From positions 47,454,296-47,518,295 of the forward strand of contig NW_024609880.1 of the NCBI RefSeq assembly GCF_016920785.2: DNA of 64,000 bases, written 5' to 3'. The notes under the pieces are model-generated. The model ran no database searches and was not told where the DNA came from. It saw nothing but the letters and a program-made list of their open reading frames with translations. Positions 1 to 12,399 of the stretch are shown one piece after another. The stretch is from Ixodes scapularis. Taxonomy: Eukaryota > Arthropoda > Arachnida > Ixodida > Ixodidae. A program made the translations under genes and the position numbers. Each line of letters opens with the position of its first letter. Positions within the stretch are counted from its first letter, which is position 1.

Positions 1-767
1 ATATATGGTTTAGCAGATGTAAGATATCATAACATTCCCTAAGCATTTTCTGTCCAAATAACCATGTTTCGCGTGGACACGACCGATTTTTATTTCTGTA
101 ACCCAGAGATCCAGTAATCATCGAGAATGTACAATTAATGAGAACCCACGGCTAAACTGAGCATGACATTTTAGATTGTAGTTTCGCCACAAGTAAGAGC
201 GCCGACGCACGCACCGACGAGCGGACTAAAAGCGGAAGCTGTCGTGGCGCATTCACTGCGCTCGATTATAAGTTGAACCGGTTGATAACACTCGAAATAA
301 CGACGAGGACCGGGACGTCTCAATATTGGCGCTGCTTCATGGTTGGCTCTCGACTCTTAACATTGGCTGCGATCTGACTCCAGGTTAAATTAAGTCTATA
401 GATGCTGCTTACCATACCCAGAAACTGCTCACTATGGCGATGCTATCTCGGTTAGGAAAAGCGAGTTACACCTGTTCTATAATTATTTATGCGGGTGTTT
501 TGTCTCCAATGTCGCCAAGAGCTAAATATTCAAGTTCCAAACAAAGGGTGCGTCGAGGTCAGTAACAAAGCCAATCGGAATCAAAACGCGCGGTCCTTTC
601 TATGAACTGAGAAATCTTCGACAAGCAATCGCCGGGGCGCACAGACGAAGTTCACGCTGCTATCATTGAATCGGTGTAAGTATACGATTTGCATTAGAAT
701 TACAACCTTGGCTCAATGTAGACGGTATATATATGTAGCACTTTAGTTTGCGCTTGTAACTTAAGGG
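1..767. other. No feature recognised
   Basis: Unique-looking sequence. No ORF, RNA gene or clear repeat. Confidence 0.6.
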
Positions 768-1082
768 TACCGTATTTACCCGAGTAATAGCCGCACTGTT
801 TATAAAGAAAACTTGAAAGTTCGCTTTTCCGTGGAGCACGCAGATTTCCGATTACCTCGATCGGCAGCATGATTCTAGCTGTTTACAGGACAGCGATAAT
901 GTCTTCGTGCAAAGATACCATCTGTGAAGATTGCATTTGTATGGAGAATCGTGTTCTCGATCAGGTTATTCGCTATGTTATTTAAGCGCAACGCAATGAT
1001 TGGCTGTATATGTGTTCTGTGGGAAAGTAGATGCAACGGTTTTGTTCATAAATAGTGCGGTATTACTGGAGTAAATACGGTA
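768..1082. mobile_element. MITE-like element with TACCGTA terminal inverted repeats
   Basis: Imperfect ~36-bp TIRs: TACCGTATTTACCCGAGTAA at the left and its mirror ending GAGTAAATACGGTA at the right. TA at both outer ends would suit a Tc1/mariner-type target. No ORF. Related ends occur at 42032-42338 and 46388-46519. Confidence 0.6.
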
Positions 1083-1589
1083 ATCACGGCGAACAACAGA
1101 GGGATCCCAGTGAAGGATGAAGCTCAGAATATTGATTAGATCTGAGAAATGCTATGTGCGAAGAAGCACTAATGTGCAAGTGAAACGTCACGCTTATTGT
1201 GTTGACATCCATATACGCGGGGACTGTGCACATTGGATGTTTTTGGTCCGATCGTATTCTGAGATTAGTCATTCGCTGGGATCTTTCTATTGCTTGCCGT
1301 GATTGGCTGCCTCTGTGCTTCGCAAAAAAAGTGAACTCACAGATTTATTTTGAATTCGTTAGCATTAGCACGCTTGTTTTGACGAAAACCCGGGGGTGTC
1401 TTTTGTTTGTAAGTTGTCGCGTGCGACGCTTCCATTGGTCTGAAGCGTTGACGTCAGCACGCGTCAACCTCTCCCTCTCTCCCCGGCGCTGACAAACTGA
1501 CAGACGCCGCCGGGTTTTCGTTAAAACGAATGCTTTCGTTTTTGCAAAGTCACTCGCATAGCTTCCGCGGAGTCACAGAGGAGCCGGCG
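1083..1589. other. No gene; GC-rich stretch at the right
   Basis: 1410-1589 is CpG-rich (GCGTTGACGTCAGCACGCGT) but shows no coding potential. Confidence 0.5.
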
Positions 1590-1825
1590 CCGCGCAACAC
1601 CTCCTAGATAACAAAGCCGTAGTGCTTAATGAGATGGCTTAATCAGAGAAGGCTAACGCTGGACGCAGACAGGAAACGAGTGCTGAGTCAGCGCTCGGCT
1701 TTAAGTCAAGTTTGAGGCGAACGTTGACGCAATCGTCGTGTCCAACCTGTGCCGAGTGTTGGCCTTCTCTGGTGACGCCATCTCATTTAGCAGTACGGCT
1801 TTGTTATCTATAAGGCGTTGCGCCG
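1590..1825. repeat. Foldback element, ~75-bp arms
   Basis: Left arm around AGATAACAAAGCCGTAGTGC (1606) and right arm around its reverse complement AGTACGGCTTTGTTATCT (1792-1809), with AATGAGATGGC and AGAGAAGGC/GCCTTCTCT also mirrored. About 80 bp of unrelated DNA between the arms. Confidence 0.6.
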
Positions 1826-2100
1826 CTGCGCGGTGGAATGCGGGCGTACGAGGTCGCCGCTCTGCTGTCGCCGGTTGTTCTTCGCTCTTGGTTTCCATAG
1901 TAGCGGTGCGTGGGTTGTGATGTGTGTGCGTAGTTAAAAAGATAGATGCGGTTCACTCCACGAATGATATGAATCTGGTTCTTTCTGCGAGGGATATAGA
2001 TGACCGCAAGGCGTCGACGTGCTCTGACAGGGAGAGTACAGAAAAGGGGTGAAAACATTTACAGGAAGATCTATTGGTGGATTGAATTCTTGGGGAATTA

Positions 2101-2290
2101 GTTAGCATGACCCTTGGGAAACGCCACACACGTCCCCTTTGGGAAACGCAAACACTGACACCGCAACGAGGCCAAAAAGAAGCAGTAAAAAATAGAGGAA
2201 GCAAAGGAGAAAGCCAAAAGAAAAAAGTGAAGGGGTCAGCGCTATAGCATTTACCAACGGGCGTGTGGCGTATCCAAGGGTCATGCTAAC
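2101..2290. mobile_element. MITE-like element, ~32-bp TIRs
   Basis: GTTAGCATGACCCTTGGGAA at the left and TCCAAGGGTCATGCTAAC at the right, continuing inward through CGCCACACACG / CGTGTGGCG. 190 bp, no ORF. Confidence 0.65.
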
Positions 2291-3052
2291 GCATTCTCTA
2301 AATATCCGCCAAAAGATCTTCCTGTCTTTTTTTGTTGTTTGTTATTTTAGTGTGCGTTGTCCGTTTTGATCTGGGTGAGCATCATACCGGTGTAAAGTGT
2401 AGTCACTATGCGAAATGCACACTTAAAAAAAAAAAAATGTTGGCCGCGGTACAATTGTTTGCGACTGCTCACGATGAGATAACACGCTGGCGCCAGCTAT
2501 CGTATACTCCTAGAACAGGCTTTCGATTTGCGCATATTTCCTCTTTTTTTTTCTTTTTTTACGCATCATTTATTTACCATGCGCTTGAAAGATGTTTGCC
2601 GATGATGTAAGTGACCATTTCTCATGGGTAATGCGTATATGTGATCTAGAAAATACCGCAAACCAATTCAATAAAGCTGTATACGGAATTCCAGGGCTAC
2701 TCGATAGATGGCTCCAGAGTGCCAATCTGTTCTCTCGGCGTAAGCAGTCACAATTGCGTTGGGTTGCAACGAGAACGCTGTCTGTCTCACTCAAACACTA
2801 ATGAGTGAACCACATGCCGTTACTTCCCACTATCTAAACATTCATAGAGAAATTGCGACCTTCGTTAAATTCGTGGGTTTCATAAGAGAGACTGGGAGAG
2901 TTTGGAACACAGAAAAGATTATTTGGAAAACCTCATCATCATAGTGGCTCGGAAGTCGGGACACCGCTCCTGGGTCATGTTCCATTCAGAAAGGTAATAA
3001 ATAAAGCAGTTTTATTTATTTACGATAAAGTAATAAGGCATGCGAGCTGGTT

Positions 3053-3195
3053 AAACATTTCTAAAACCCAAGACGGAAGCAAAGAAGGGACAAACACGAG
3101 GTATCTCAAACAGCTCTGTTTCAGAGCTGTGTTTGAGACGTCTTGTGTTCGTGCCTTCTTTGTAGCCTATGTCTTGGGTTTTAGAAGTGTTTTAT
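3053..3195. repeat. Foldback element, ~65-bp arms
   Basis: TTCTAAAACCCAAGAC at 3058 is mirrored by GTCTTGGGTTTTAGAA at 3171-3186, and CTCAAACAGCTCTG by CAGAGCTGTGTTTGAG at the centre. The ~8-bp central spacer makes it almost a complete hairpin. Confidence 0.6.
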
Positions 3196-3929
3196 TGATT
3201 TATTTGGTGTAACCTTATGCCTTAAGGCATTAGAGAGGACAGTGGTTACAATTTTTAATAATGAAATTAGAGTGGGAAATTATTCATTTATCAGTACAGT
3301 AACATGGCTCCCATGTATGCAATATATATTATCATTTTCACCTCTAGAAGAAGTAAGAAAAAAGTCTGGCTCATCGCGGAACATTACTAATTTGTTTCTT
3401 TATGCAGATGATGATGATGATATATGTAGGTGCTTTTTAGAGTAGATAGATATGTTATCTTATGAAGCTGTACACGCTTGATACGCCAAAAGCATCGCTT
3501 CTTCCTCCGACTACCAAATCTTGTAACAACTACTTCGCGCGGCATAGGAACAATGCGCAAAACGTCCTCTTTTTTTGGGGGGTGAAAACCAGCATTTAGC
3601 TACGACGTCCTTGAACCTTCGGTGATCTTCGATTGATGCTGTTAAAGCAGGAAGGCGATTCCACCCTACTGACGTGCGTGGAGAAAACACGATCTGATAG
3701 AAATATTACGTAGTAGGGGAAAAGAAAAAAAAAAAGGGGGGGGGGTTGTTTGGCGGGCAGGGGAGTGTGATGAAATACCTTAAGAAAGAGGCAGAGACGA
3801 AAAGTTTTATGGCGAAATGCCAGGGATGGCGAATGAAGGTTAGAATCAATTGTATATTTATGCTTGCATATGTTTTAAATAAAAAATACGACACAAACAA
3901 AACAAAATTTTTTAGCAAAATCTAGTGGG

Positions 3930-4180
3930 TGTTTAAAGCGCCGTGGTCACACATCTAATGCATCATACAAAATACAGCCTACAGACACTGTCTAAGGTGT
4001 GTTTAAGGGGAGATCGAAACTGCAGGCAGTTTTTGATCATACAACAACTGCCGGCAGACATGTTTGGAGCATGCATAGATACGAAGCAACCATGCTTTGA
4101 ACATTGTTGAGGCGCTTCCGCAGATTATTTTATCGTCGTGTCTGCAGCGAACCCAGCCTGTCTTTTGTGTGATGTTGGGT
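3930..4180 (+). repeat. Ancient direct repeat, copy 1
   Basis: Diverged relative of 4700-4960. Shared order of motifs: CATACAAAATACAG/CATCGTATAAAAGCCAG, then CATGCTTTGAAC/AGCCTTGGAAC, then CGTCGTGTCTGCAG/CTTCGTGTCTACAG, then TGTCTTTTGTGTGATG/TGTCTTTGGTGTGATG. Confidence 0.4.
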
Positions 4181-4599
4181 CTTCAAGCTGGCTCACGCGC
4201 TTGAAGCCCCAGGCAAGCCCGAGCTTGACTGACTGAAACGGCATATTCGAGTAAACTAAGCAAATTAGTATCTCGTATATAGTTAATAGTTTCAGAGATG
4301 AAGATAATTCTGCGAAGTTTTCCTCGAGGAGTTCCAAACATGCGGCGGCGTTATTAAAGACGTACGAAGCGCGAACTGTCCAAGTATAAGCTGGGACGTA
4401 ATGTGAATACAAAAGTATTCATAAGATGGTATACGGCGCCCAAGGGTAAGTGATCGAGATGGTAAACGCGCGGATATAATCTATAGATTGTGTAGACTGT
4501 ACACGAGTCAACGAAATGAACTGACAAGTTCTCTCTTTCTATCTCTTCCCAACGGAGTACCACTTGCACTGACTCACCCGCCCGGACCACGGAAGTTCG

Positions 4600-4684
4600 G
4601 GATTGCAAAGGGTTCAAATCCAACAACCTCGCTTATCCGTGTTCTAAAAAGAAAAAAAAAAAAAAAAAAGAAAGAAAGAAAAAA
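4600..4684 (+). repeat. Possible SINE 3' end (box B plus A-rich tail)
   Basis: GGTTCAAATCC (4612-4622) fits an RNA polymerase III box B and is followed within 40 bp by an A-rich tail ending in AAAGAAAGAAAG. I found no convincing box A, so this is only a candidate. Confidence 0.25.
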
Positions 4685-4699
4685 CCTAGGTTCGATGGA

Positions 4700-4960
4700 G
4701 TGTAAGGCATACTTTTAAGTTACAATCACGCCGCCCATACATCGTATAAAAGCCAGTCCGCATACACTGCCTGATGCGTGATTCTTCCCTGTACGACGCT
4801 CCTGTATTGGTCATACGAAAACTTTCTGCATACATTCTTCGAAGCTTACAAATGTACCAAGCCTTGGAACCCATGCGTGAGGCGTGCCCGCACATATTTC
4901 TGCCTTCGTGTCTACAGAGGAACTCCGCGTGTCTTTGGTGTGATGTATATGAGCAGTGTG
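4700..4960 (+). repeat. Ancient direct repeat, copy 2
   Basis: See copy 1 at 3930-4180. A poly-A stretch (4650-4682) lies just upstream of this copy. Confidence 0.4.
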
Positions 4961-5078
4961 ACTGAGGCTTTTAAATTAACAGACAACAAAGTGCGTATTT
5001 TGTTTTAATTATATATATTCCTATTTTTTGTTTTCTAATCTTCACATCTTTTCCCCTTCTCAAGAGCGAACCATGCAT

Positions 5079-5130
5079 CCTGCCAATCTCCTCGGGATTG
5101 GCAGGAATACATTTAGATAAATGTATTCCT
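5079..5130. repeat. Two overlapping perfect hairpins
   Basis: CCTGCCAATC(7 nt)GATTGGCAGG at 5079-5105, followed at once by AGGAATACATTTA(2 nt)TAAATGTATTCCT at 5103-5130. The 3' arm of the first shares AGG with the second. Confidence 0.6.
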
Positions 5131-5371
5131 CTCTCTCAGGAAAATTAAAACTAAATAATATATTTTCCGACGGCATCCGTATACCTCGTTTCACCACAAC
5201 GTCAGAGCGGAGACAAAAAGCCAGAAGACATATACGGACAGAGACGCGCACTCTAAAACAGAGCGCGTGATTGGTCGAGCCGGTTGATGTATCATATACG
5301 CACAAATGAACGAAGAACACCGTGACGTGGCGGTTTTTGCACCGCTTGATTGGCTCTGTCGGCTCGTTACC

Positions 5372-5521
5372 TAGGGCCCTAATCTGGACACTTGGCGAAA
5401 AAGTCGGCGAGAAATTCGGCGGCTATGATTGGCCGGCGCCAAAGTCAAGTGCGGCGTTGGTCAATCGCGGCCGCCAGATTTCTCGCCGACGTTTTCGCCA
5501 AGTGTCCAGCTTAGGGCCCCT
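5372..5521. mobile_element. Palindromic MITE, family 1 copy A
   Basis: TIRs of ~50 bp: TAGGGCCCTAATCTGGACAC inward through TTGGCGAAAAAGTCGGCGAG, mirrored by CTCGCCGACGTTTTCGCCAA and GTGTCCAGCTTAGGGCCCC. Same family as 10446-10616 and the relic at 9596-9628. Confidence 0.7.
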
Positions 5522-7789
5522 GGGCAGAGTTCTGACTAATGATAGGAACTATAAACTCTCTTCGCGTAGATCGCCCCGAACGAAAGATCCTAATTTCTCC
5601 CGTCGATCAATTGAATTTTCGTGACCCGCAAGTATTATTTTTTTTTTTGTACCAATTGGTAACCTTCGTTGAACCAGTAGCCAATTAATACGAAAAAAAA
5701 ACTTTTTCGGGATGGCAGTTATTCGGAATATTTGAGCTGTGACTATTTGAGGACTTTTTATCGCTCTCGCATATTTCTCGGTGAACGCCAAAGATATTTC
5801 GAAGCACTCCGATGTGTACCGACCATTTTATTTATTTATTTCGCCTGTCCCGCGTCAGGGAATATATATAGAAGTGAGCAGTCGGGAATGATAAACAATG
5901 ATAAAAATGGCGAATACCAGAAGTGCTTCTTGAGGCTTATTGCGCAGTATGGGCGCCGCCTAAAGGAAATTTCGTATTCGTGTCAAAACGTCCACGGGTT
6001 GTCGAGTCCTCCGCTGGGGCGTGCCAGCAGATGCCTCTCGTTGGTTTGCTTCGTAAAACACTCAATGTTAATTTAATTATCGAAAGCCATACGAACGTTA
6101 CATGACGCCCTGAACAGTAATGTCAAATGAGGCAGTGCAAAAACTCAAGGACACCTTAACACGGTTAAATGACACGATAGAAAGAGTCATAAAAAAGTAT
6201 ATTTACATATCGATGCACTTTATACAAACTCAGGGGCTTCCTTGCGGCGCATTGCACTCCGTTATAGTTCTGGAGAGATAAGTAGGTGCCAGGTTAAGAG
6301 TGAAGTCTAAGCTCTTCCCACCTGTTTCTACTTCTTCAGACTGAACGCTGAAGAGGAGGTCGCCTCCTCTCTAGCGCCTCCTCTGTTAAAATTGAAAAAC
6401 AGGGAGGGAGCTTCAACGTACATTCTTTAGCGTATCTATAATCTGCCGGGTTGGGTGAGAGAAAATAAAACACAGTTTTTCGGCTCACATAAATAAACTA
6501 CTAATCTTGGCGCGCTCTAAAACGACCAGTGGAATTCGCCATAAGTTTCGCAGGAAGCTAAAACTCCGTGTGTCACGTCGATGGTGATAGAAAGCGAAAG
6601 TTTGAGATGACGTTACCTGGATCAAGAGACAAAAGAGAACGGGTATTTCTCTATGGGTAGACGTCAACGGCCCACGTCCACCATTCATCAAACAGGATAT
6701 GACATTGCAAGCGCCTGTGGCATTAATTTCAGTTAAACAAATGCCACAGGTATCCGCAACGTGATTTTTTAGTTTTTATATTTTTATCCTTTGACTTTTT
6801 ATTTAAAATCCTCGTTCGTTCTCATTTTTGCAACGCGTTCCGGTAATAAGTCTAATTTGTGAAAAAGAAACTCGTTCCCGTTACAGTTAAAAAATGTAAC
6901 GTATGGTTACATTTGCATTTTGCTGATTACCATATTCAACCAAATCAAACTAACTTCTTTTTATCTATCTCATCAAATAGCGAAGCACGAATTTGAATAC
7001 CATGATGAACGGACACCGGGAGAAGAAACCAAGCGGAAGCAAGGTTTTATTTGTTGATATATTCACCTTTAAAAATCTCAGTTTTTAACCATATTAATGT
7101 TTGTGGTAAGTGATTCAGACGAGTCAAATGTACTGTTATTCTACATTGCACAAAGGTTTTACAAGCACTTCACACGTTTTAATGTAACAAAGTCCCTTGT
7201 TTCAACTTAGCATCAGTTGCTTCTTGATGTTGCTGTCCCCAAGACGAGCGAGTAAAGAAGGTAGGGCTTTTGGAAAATCAGTCTTGAAATCAGTCCTTCG
7301 TGAAGGTTGGATTCGTTGTTCAGTTTGAAGGTGGGGAGACAAGGAGATAGGAATGAAGGTTAACTTTTGTGTATATTTTAAGTGACCAATGTCCGGTATA
7401 CAAGGGTGCGTTCGATGTTTGGTAACATGTTCTTTTGTTGTAACCGTACGCCCCTTTGTGGAAATTCATTGATGACGGTGGTCGCCTTCGATTTCTGGGT
7501 GTATGAGGATTCATGGAAGCAAATAAAATAGTTGAGGTTGAAACGTCTATCTTTCTGTGTCTTTTACTTCGACTAAAAGTTTTGCTTTTTGTACCGCAGC
7601 CTTGGGCCATGAAAAGGGAATCAATCTCCCCTAGCTCTCCTGAACCCAACTGTTACCGAACGAGAACCCCACAAAATAAACACTAAGATAAGTAACAAAA
7701 AAGCCAATGAGAACCTGCTCGTTGTAATGATATTGTTTTTATACTTTTTTTGTAATCTCCCTCTTAGAAATAAAGTAGAAATTACCCCA

Positions 7790-7940
7790 CTGGACAAAGA
7801 AAAAAAGGAACGCCGTTCCTTTTTTCGTTGCAGTTAGATTGTAACGAGTTCCCGTTCCAGTTCCACCGATGCAAATTGAAACGGCGGCGTTCCTTCGTTC
7901 CTCCTAAAAGGAACGCGTTCCAGGAACGCCGTTCCGTACA
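7790..7940. repeat. GGAACG-rich repeat block
   Basis: Repeated GGAACGCCGTTCC palindromes at both ends (7808-7820 and 7923-7935) and GTTCC/GGAAC units throughout. A similar GTAACG/GTTCC style is seen at 6833-6905, so both may be remnants of hAT-type ends. Confidence 0.4.
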
Positions 7941-8253
7941 ACTTCCCCTATCTATATACTATAGACCAACTCAACTCTCTGAAGTCGCGTACGCCACAGC
8001 GGTGGCGCTGCTGTCGGCACTGCGCATGCGCAAACGCTTCACTTCTCCCAGAAATCTGGTTTCTGCGCACGCGCCCTAATGTGGACAGACGCCGACCTGT
8101 TCGTAAACAGTGCATTGGTCTAAAAGCCCGACACGTTTGTATTTTCACGTGGGTTAAAAATATACTACGCCGTGGTTTTTCTCTTTTTTTCCCTACTTAT
8201 GGCAATTTGCCCCAAATTTGGCTCAACGTATCAGTATATAGTCGGTGACAACT

Positions 8254-8400
8254 GAAGAAGGTAGGGCAAGGGAAAGGAAGGTGGGAGAGGAGGAAATGAA
8301 CGCAACGCTGGCGAGGGCAGGAGGCAACCCTCTCCCCCGATCGCCAGCGTTGCGTCCGCTTCCTCCTGTCCCACCTTCTTTTCCCTCGCCCTACCTTCTT
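8254..8400. repeat. Foldback element, ~60-bp arms
   Basis: GAAGAAGGTAGGGCAAGGGAAAGG is mirrored by CCCTCGCCCTACCTTCTT, and GAACGCAACGCTGGCGA by TCGCCAGCGTTGCGTCC. Short central spacer. Confidence 0.6.
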
Positions 8401-9595
8401 ACCCTGCAACATACTATGAGCATTGATGACGTTGAACTATATATAGTACGCGAACGTTATATCAAAAGATTTTTTTTTGCAATATTATTTAATATTTAGT
8501 GTTCATCGATGCGCGATCTTACCCGTGCTGTGTTTTCTGAACTCATCTGCTCAAAAACCTCCAAGCCCGTCTAACAGTGACGTCACTGCACCAGAGAGCG
8601 CAAGGATATCTGCGTGGTGGTTTTGTTCTCGTTTTCACTGGCCGATTTCTCATTTATTATTCTGAATTTTTAGATGCTGAATAGCGTTCCCGGTGGAGTA
8701 AAACCCACGTATTCTGGAAATGGAGCTAGTTTGGGTATCTGAAAAAAAAAAAAAAAAAAAATCGGCGGAGTGCCACTTTAATGGTGGGTTTGCCCGGGGA
8801 ACGCTGACGGCCGTGTATACGAGAGCATTCTGGCACACTGGCCTTGCCAGCGTTGCAACCGAGCACGTTTTTTCCCCTTCCTTCTCGGAGAAAAGTGCAC
8901 AGGGAAACTACCCCTGGAAAACTAGACCAGCATGTCTGACTCACGCGAGGAAGTCAGACGCAGCTCCTTTTCCTTCTTTCTTTTTTTCCACCGCTTTTGA
9001 ATCCTCTTTTTTTCTTGCTCTGGTTTTGCTTTGTTTGTGAGACTATTTTTAGTGTTTCAAGGCGAAGGATATGCACCAATTCCGCGTGTTCTTCCGGAGA
9101 CCATTGGACTTGCCGAATTTTCGCCGCTGCGGCTGATTCCATTTGTGAACCAAATGAGGACGGTTATTTTTTTCCCCCATCATTTAGCGATTCAGTAGAA
9201 GCTCTGCCTCCATCACGCGCCCGTTAACTTCCGCTGGACTTTGACTGCGTGCACATTTTGATAATAATAATAATGAAAAAATCGTGCTTTTTATTTTTAT
9301 TTTTATTTGCATTTTTGTGATGTTGCGCGCGACGAGACGATCCCTCCCGTTTGAAGCGCCGTCTTTCCTACGAGTGGGATGGCTGGCGAGTCAAATGTTG
9401 TGTTTATTTGTTATAGAAAAAAACAAAGAGAGAAGAACTATAGACCATACAAAAACAGGCACATACGCACGCGCACAAGACATAAGGCTCGTGCGCTAAT
9501 ATATCTTCGCAAAAAATATAAATATAGAAACCGGAACTGATCATGATAAAACAAACTACATCTACTTGACTTAAACAAAAAGTAACAATTTAATC

Positions 9596-9628
9596 AGACA
9601 CTCGGCGAGGAAATCGGCGAGTGTCCAA
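9596..9628. repeat. Relic of palindromic MITE family 1
   Basis: GACACTCGGCGAGGAAATCG then GCGAGTGTCC: the subterminal motifs of both TIRs without the interior. Confidence 0.45.
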
Positions 9629-10445
9629 TCATCTGTAAGGCAAATGTGACTGAAATGAGAATGCTTTGGTTGTCGTGCTTCTCATTCTTGCCACCTGTAG
9701 GAATTCTCTTGCTGCTACCCATCTCGGAGAAGGACTTGACGACCTGATTCAACAACACGTAGTCATTTATTCACCACCATCCCAGGAGGCCCCGCGCATC
9801 TGCTGCAATGGCCTTTTGTCTATTCTTTTATCAGCGTCGGAGCTCCGCTCGCGTGGCCAAATGTACTCGGTTCTCTCGCGGCGGAAATGACTGTGGACGA
9901 TTTGGCATCTAAAGCGTTGGACCTGGTCCAGCTGGTCCAACTGGTTGAATCCCCAGGTTGCCCATACGCCTCGGCACATGATGATGTCCCCTGTATGGGA
10001 GGCAAAACGTCCAATTAAAGTGACATCTTTGTTAAGTCAAGACGGTGTTGTTTGTTTATTAACGACACATTTTCACGCTTTCTTCCGAAGTTGAAGAACC
10101 TACCGAAATTTTACGGTAACTGTAAACTTGGTTTCTTGGGGACTGAGTGAAAGGAAAAGTCTGGGTTGAACCAGGGTAGTAACTACGACCTGAAAAAAGA
10201 GTTTTGAGGTCGCAGTTGACTTGAAGGTTCAATATTTTTTTCGACACAGTTACTTGCTCAGGACCATGGATTACGATGGACCGCAGCAGTCCAGCGTTGT
10301 GGACGTTTCACGTGAATACATGCCATGAGCGTCGTGTTGAAATCGACCTTATTTTTTTTTTTTTTTTCTGCGGACGACGGTTTTACGAGCATCGAATGCG
10401 TTGGTCTGCAACTATAACCCTGTGGCATGTTTGACCTGTGCGACC

Positions 10446-10616
10446 TGGGGCCCTAAGTTGGACGCTGGATGAGAAAATCGGCGAGATCGCCGACCGCTGC
10501 GATTGACCAGTGCCGCGTTTGATCTTGGCGCTGGGTTACCACGGCGCAGCTCTGACCAATCGCGGCTGTCGGCGATGTCGCCGACTTTTTTCTCGAGTGT
10601 CCAACTTAGAGCCCCT
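10446..10616. mobile_element. Palindromic MITE, family 1 copy B
   Basis: TGGGGCCCTAAGTTGGACGC at the left and GTGTCCAACTTAGAGCCCCT at the right, with ATCGGCGA/TCGCCGAC further in. 171 bp, diverged from copy A in the centre. Confidence 0.68.
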
Positions 10617-10697
10617 GATAACCGAAGAAGCATTTATCTCCGTCCTCGGTTCCCTTTTTGAAAGTTCATCAACCAACATCGGCGGTCGCCATTTCTT

Positions 10698-10965
10698 AGG
10701 CACGAGGCGTGTGATTGGATCCGAGTCCTGATTTGCTCTGATTGAATACAGAGCAATCTATTGGACACTAGCTCTGACACAGCCCTCGTGTCATATAGAT
10801 GCTCAAAGTATACGTGCCCAAGCAATGGCAGGCTCGCGATGGCGCGCACTCTTTCAAAAGCGTCTATGCGGAGAACAAGTTCGTCTGCTTCTTTTGCAGG
10901 CGTTGTGGTGGCGTCAGAACGCCGATCTCTGATTAGCTCTGATTGAAGGATAGTGGGTAAACCCA
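10698..10965 (+). repeat. Repeat family 2, copies near 10700-10965
   Basis: Contains GAACAAGTTCGTCTGCTTCT, GGCGTCAGAACGCCGATCTC and GGATAGTGGGTA. The same set recurs inverted at 12400-12500, forward at 12590-12685 and inverted at 12707-12805. Confidence 0.5.
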
Positions 10966-12105
10966 AGGAGGTAGGATGCTTCTGGAGGCGGCATGGCGCC
11001 ACCAGAGGTGAAGCCAGAAGTGAGGAGAGACACGTCCCCAACGATGATCAAAGCTAAGAGCAACGTTACTAAAACACTCAGTTGGGAAACTCGCCACCGA
11101 AAACTGGGCCGCTGGCGTCCACCGAGAACCAGAGCCGTTTATACTGAGAGAGTTTGGCCGATGGGCGGAGCTTGTTGGCCGCTAGAACAAGCGGATTTTG
11201 CGATAACACAATATGGCGTTACTTCTTTGTCTTGTTCATTCCTGAGAAATCGCGTAGAGTTCCTATGAGTCAGATCCACAATATGGCGGACGGAAGTAGT
11301 CATCCCCCGGTTGCCAGACTACGCTGCTGTGGTTGTCAGACTGTCAAAATCTCCTTAAGAAGGCCAAACTCTCTCAGTATAAACGGCTCTGCCGAGAACG
11401 AGCTAAATGCGACAACAGCGCCACTCTTTATCATTTGTCTGTACTTGGTCACCTTAAACTTTTTGAAAGCCTGTTTTTGCGTAAAAACAAACGGAAAAGA
11501 CTCTTTTTGTATGAAATTTATTGGAGTTTAGTACCAAATGATGGGCGCGTGATGTTTTTATCATCTTTAGTTCGCAAGGTTTTGCGGAACAATTAATATT
11601 GTTTTCATACAACTATGCCTCAGCGGGCCTTTCAGGTAGCACGTCCTGACCTAGGTGCATTTTAACGTCAGTAGTTGATCGCGGCGCGTCCGCCGGGGAG
11701 ACGGGGGTGGCACCCCTGTAACCTCTACCGCTGTATCTGTTCTTAAAGCCAAAATAGACGTCACGTGCAGTTCTTCGAGTGACCGCTGCGGGAGAAATGG
11801 TGGCGTTGTGTTCGTCATTAGCTCGGTGCTCGGAGACAGATTGGGGCCACTTTTTCAAAGCTGTCTCTATGGGAGATTCCCAACTGAGTGTTTTAGTAAC
11901 GTTGGCTAAGAGACACTATTGGACGAAAATGATAGCTGACTCGACGGCTGTTTTGTTCACCCTCCGGGCCCCGAGGGTGACCAATACAGCTGTTGGCGCT
12001 AAGTCAGTTCTCGGTTTTGGTCATCGTTGGGGACGTGCTCTCCACACTTCTGGTTTTACCTCTGGTGGCGTCATGTCGCCTCCAAAAGCTTCCTACTTCC
12101 GTTGA
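10966..12105. mobile_element. DNA element with ~130-bp TIRs
   Basis: Left end (GGAGGTAGGATGCTTCTGGA..., 10966) and right end (...CCAAAAGCTTCCTACTTCC, 12101) are mirrored. The inner TIR stretch AACGTTACTAAAACACTCAG (11062-11081) is mirrored at 11883-11902. The right TIR carries an extra ~90 bp. No transposase is recognisable inside. Confidence 0.55.
11132..11389. mobile_element. Nested MITE with perfect 28-bp TIRs
   Basis: GAGCCGTTTATACTGAGAGA (11132, continuing to 11159) is exactly mirrored at 11362-11389. It sits inside the 10966-12105 element. Confidence 0.65.
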
Positions 12106-12149
12106 TAGACCTCAAAGCGAGCTGCCTTGAGGCCTACCCACCAGTGGCG

Positions 12150-12399
12150 TACCAACTTGTTTCTGAGGGGGGGGGGGGGGGGCAAACCAGACCTCCCCCC
12201 CCACCGGGCCAAGGGGCGGCATGCCCTTGATTTCCCTTGGGCGCCGCCGGCCAGTGTTTGCCCTGCACAGTGGCGGCTATTTCAGGGGGGGGGGGGGGGC
12301 AAAACACATATCTTGCCCCCCACTCTGAGAACTGGGGGGGGGGGGTGGGCAAGCACCCCCCTTGCGCCCCCCCCCCCCCCCCCGGTTGGCACGCCCATG
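12150..12399. repeat. G/C homopolymer-rich degenerate element
   Basis: Runs of 12-18 G or C at 12168, 12284, 12333 and 12369 separated by fragments such as GTGGCGTACC and GGTTGGCACGCC that look like degenerate inverted ends. Such runs are also prone to sequencing error. Confidence 0.4.

Larger units (their letters stand above)
5522..9595. other. Intergenic DNA without gene
   Basis: Apart from the repeats listed separately (7790-7940, 8254-8400) I see only AT-rich sequence and homopolymers, such as the A run at 8741-8760. Confidence 0.5.
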
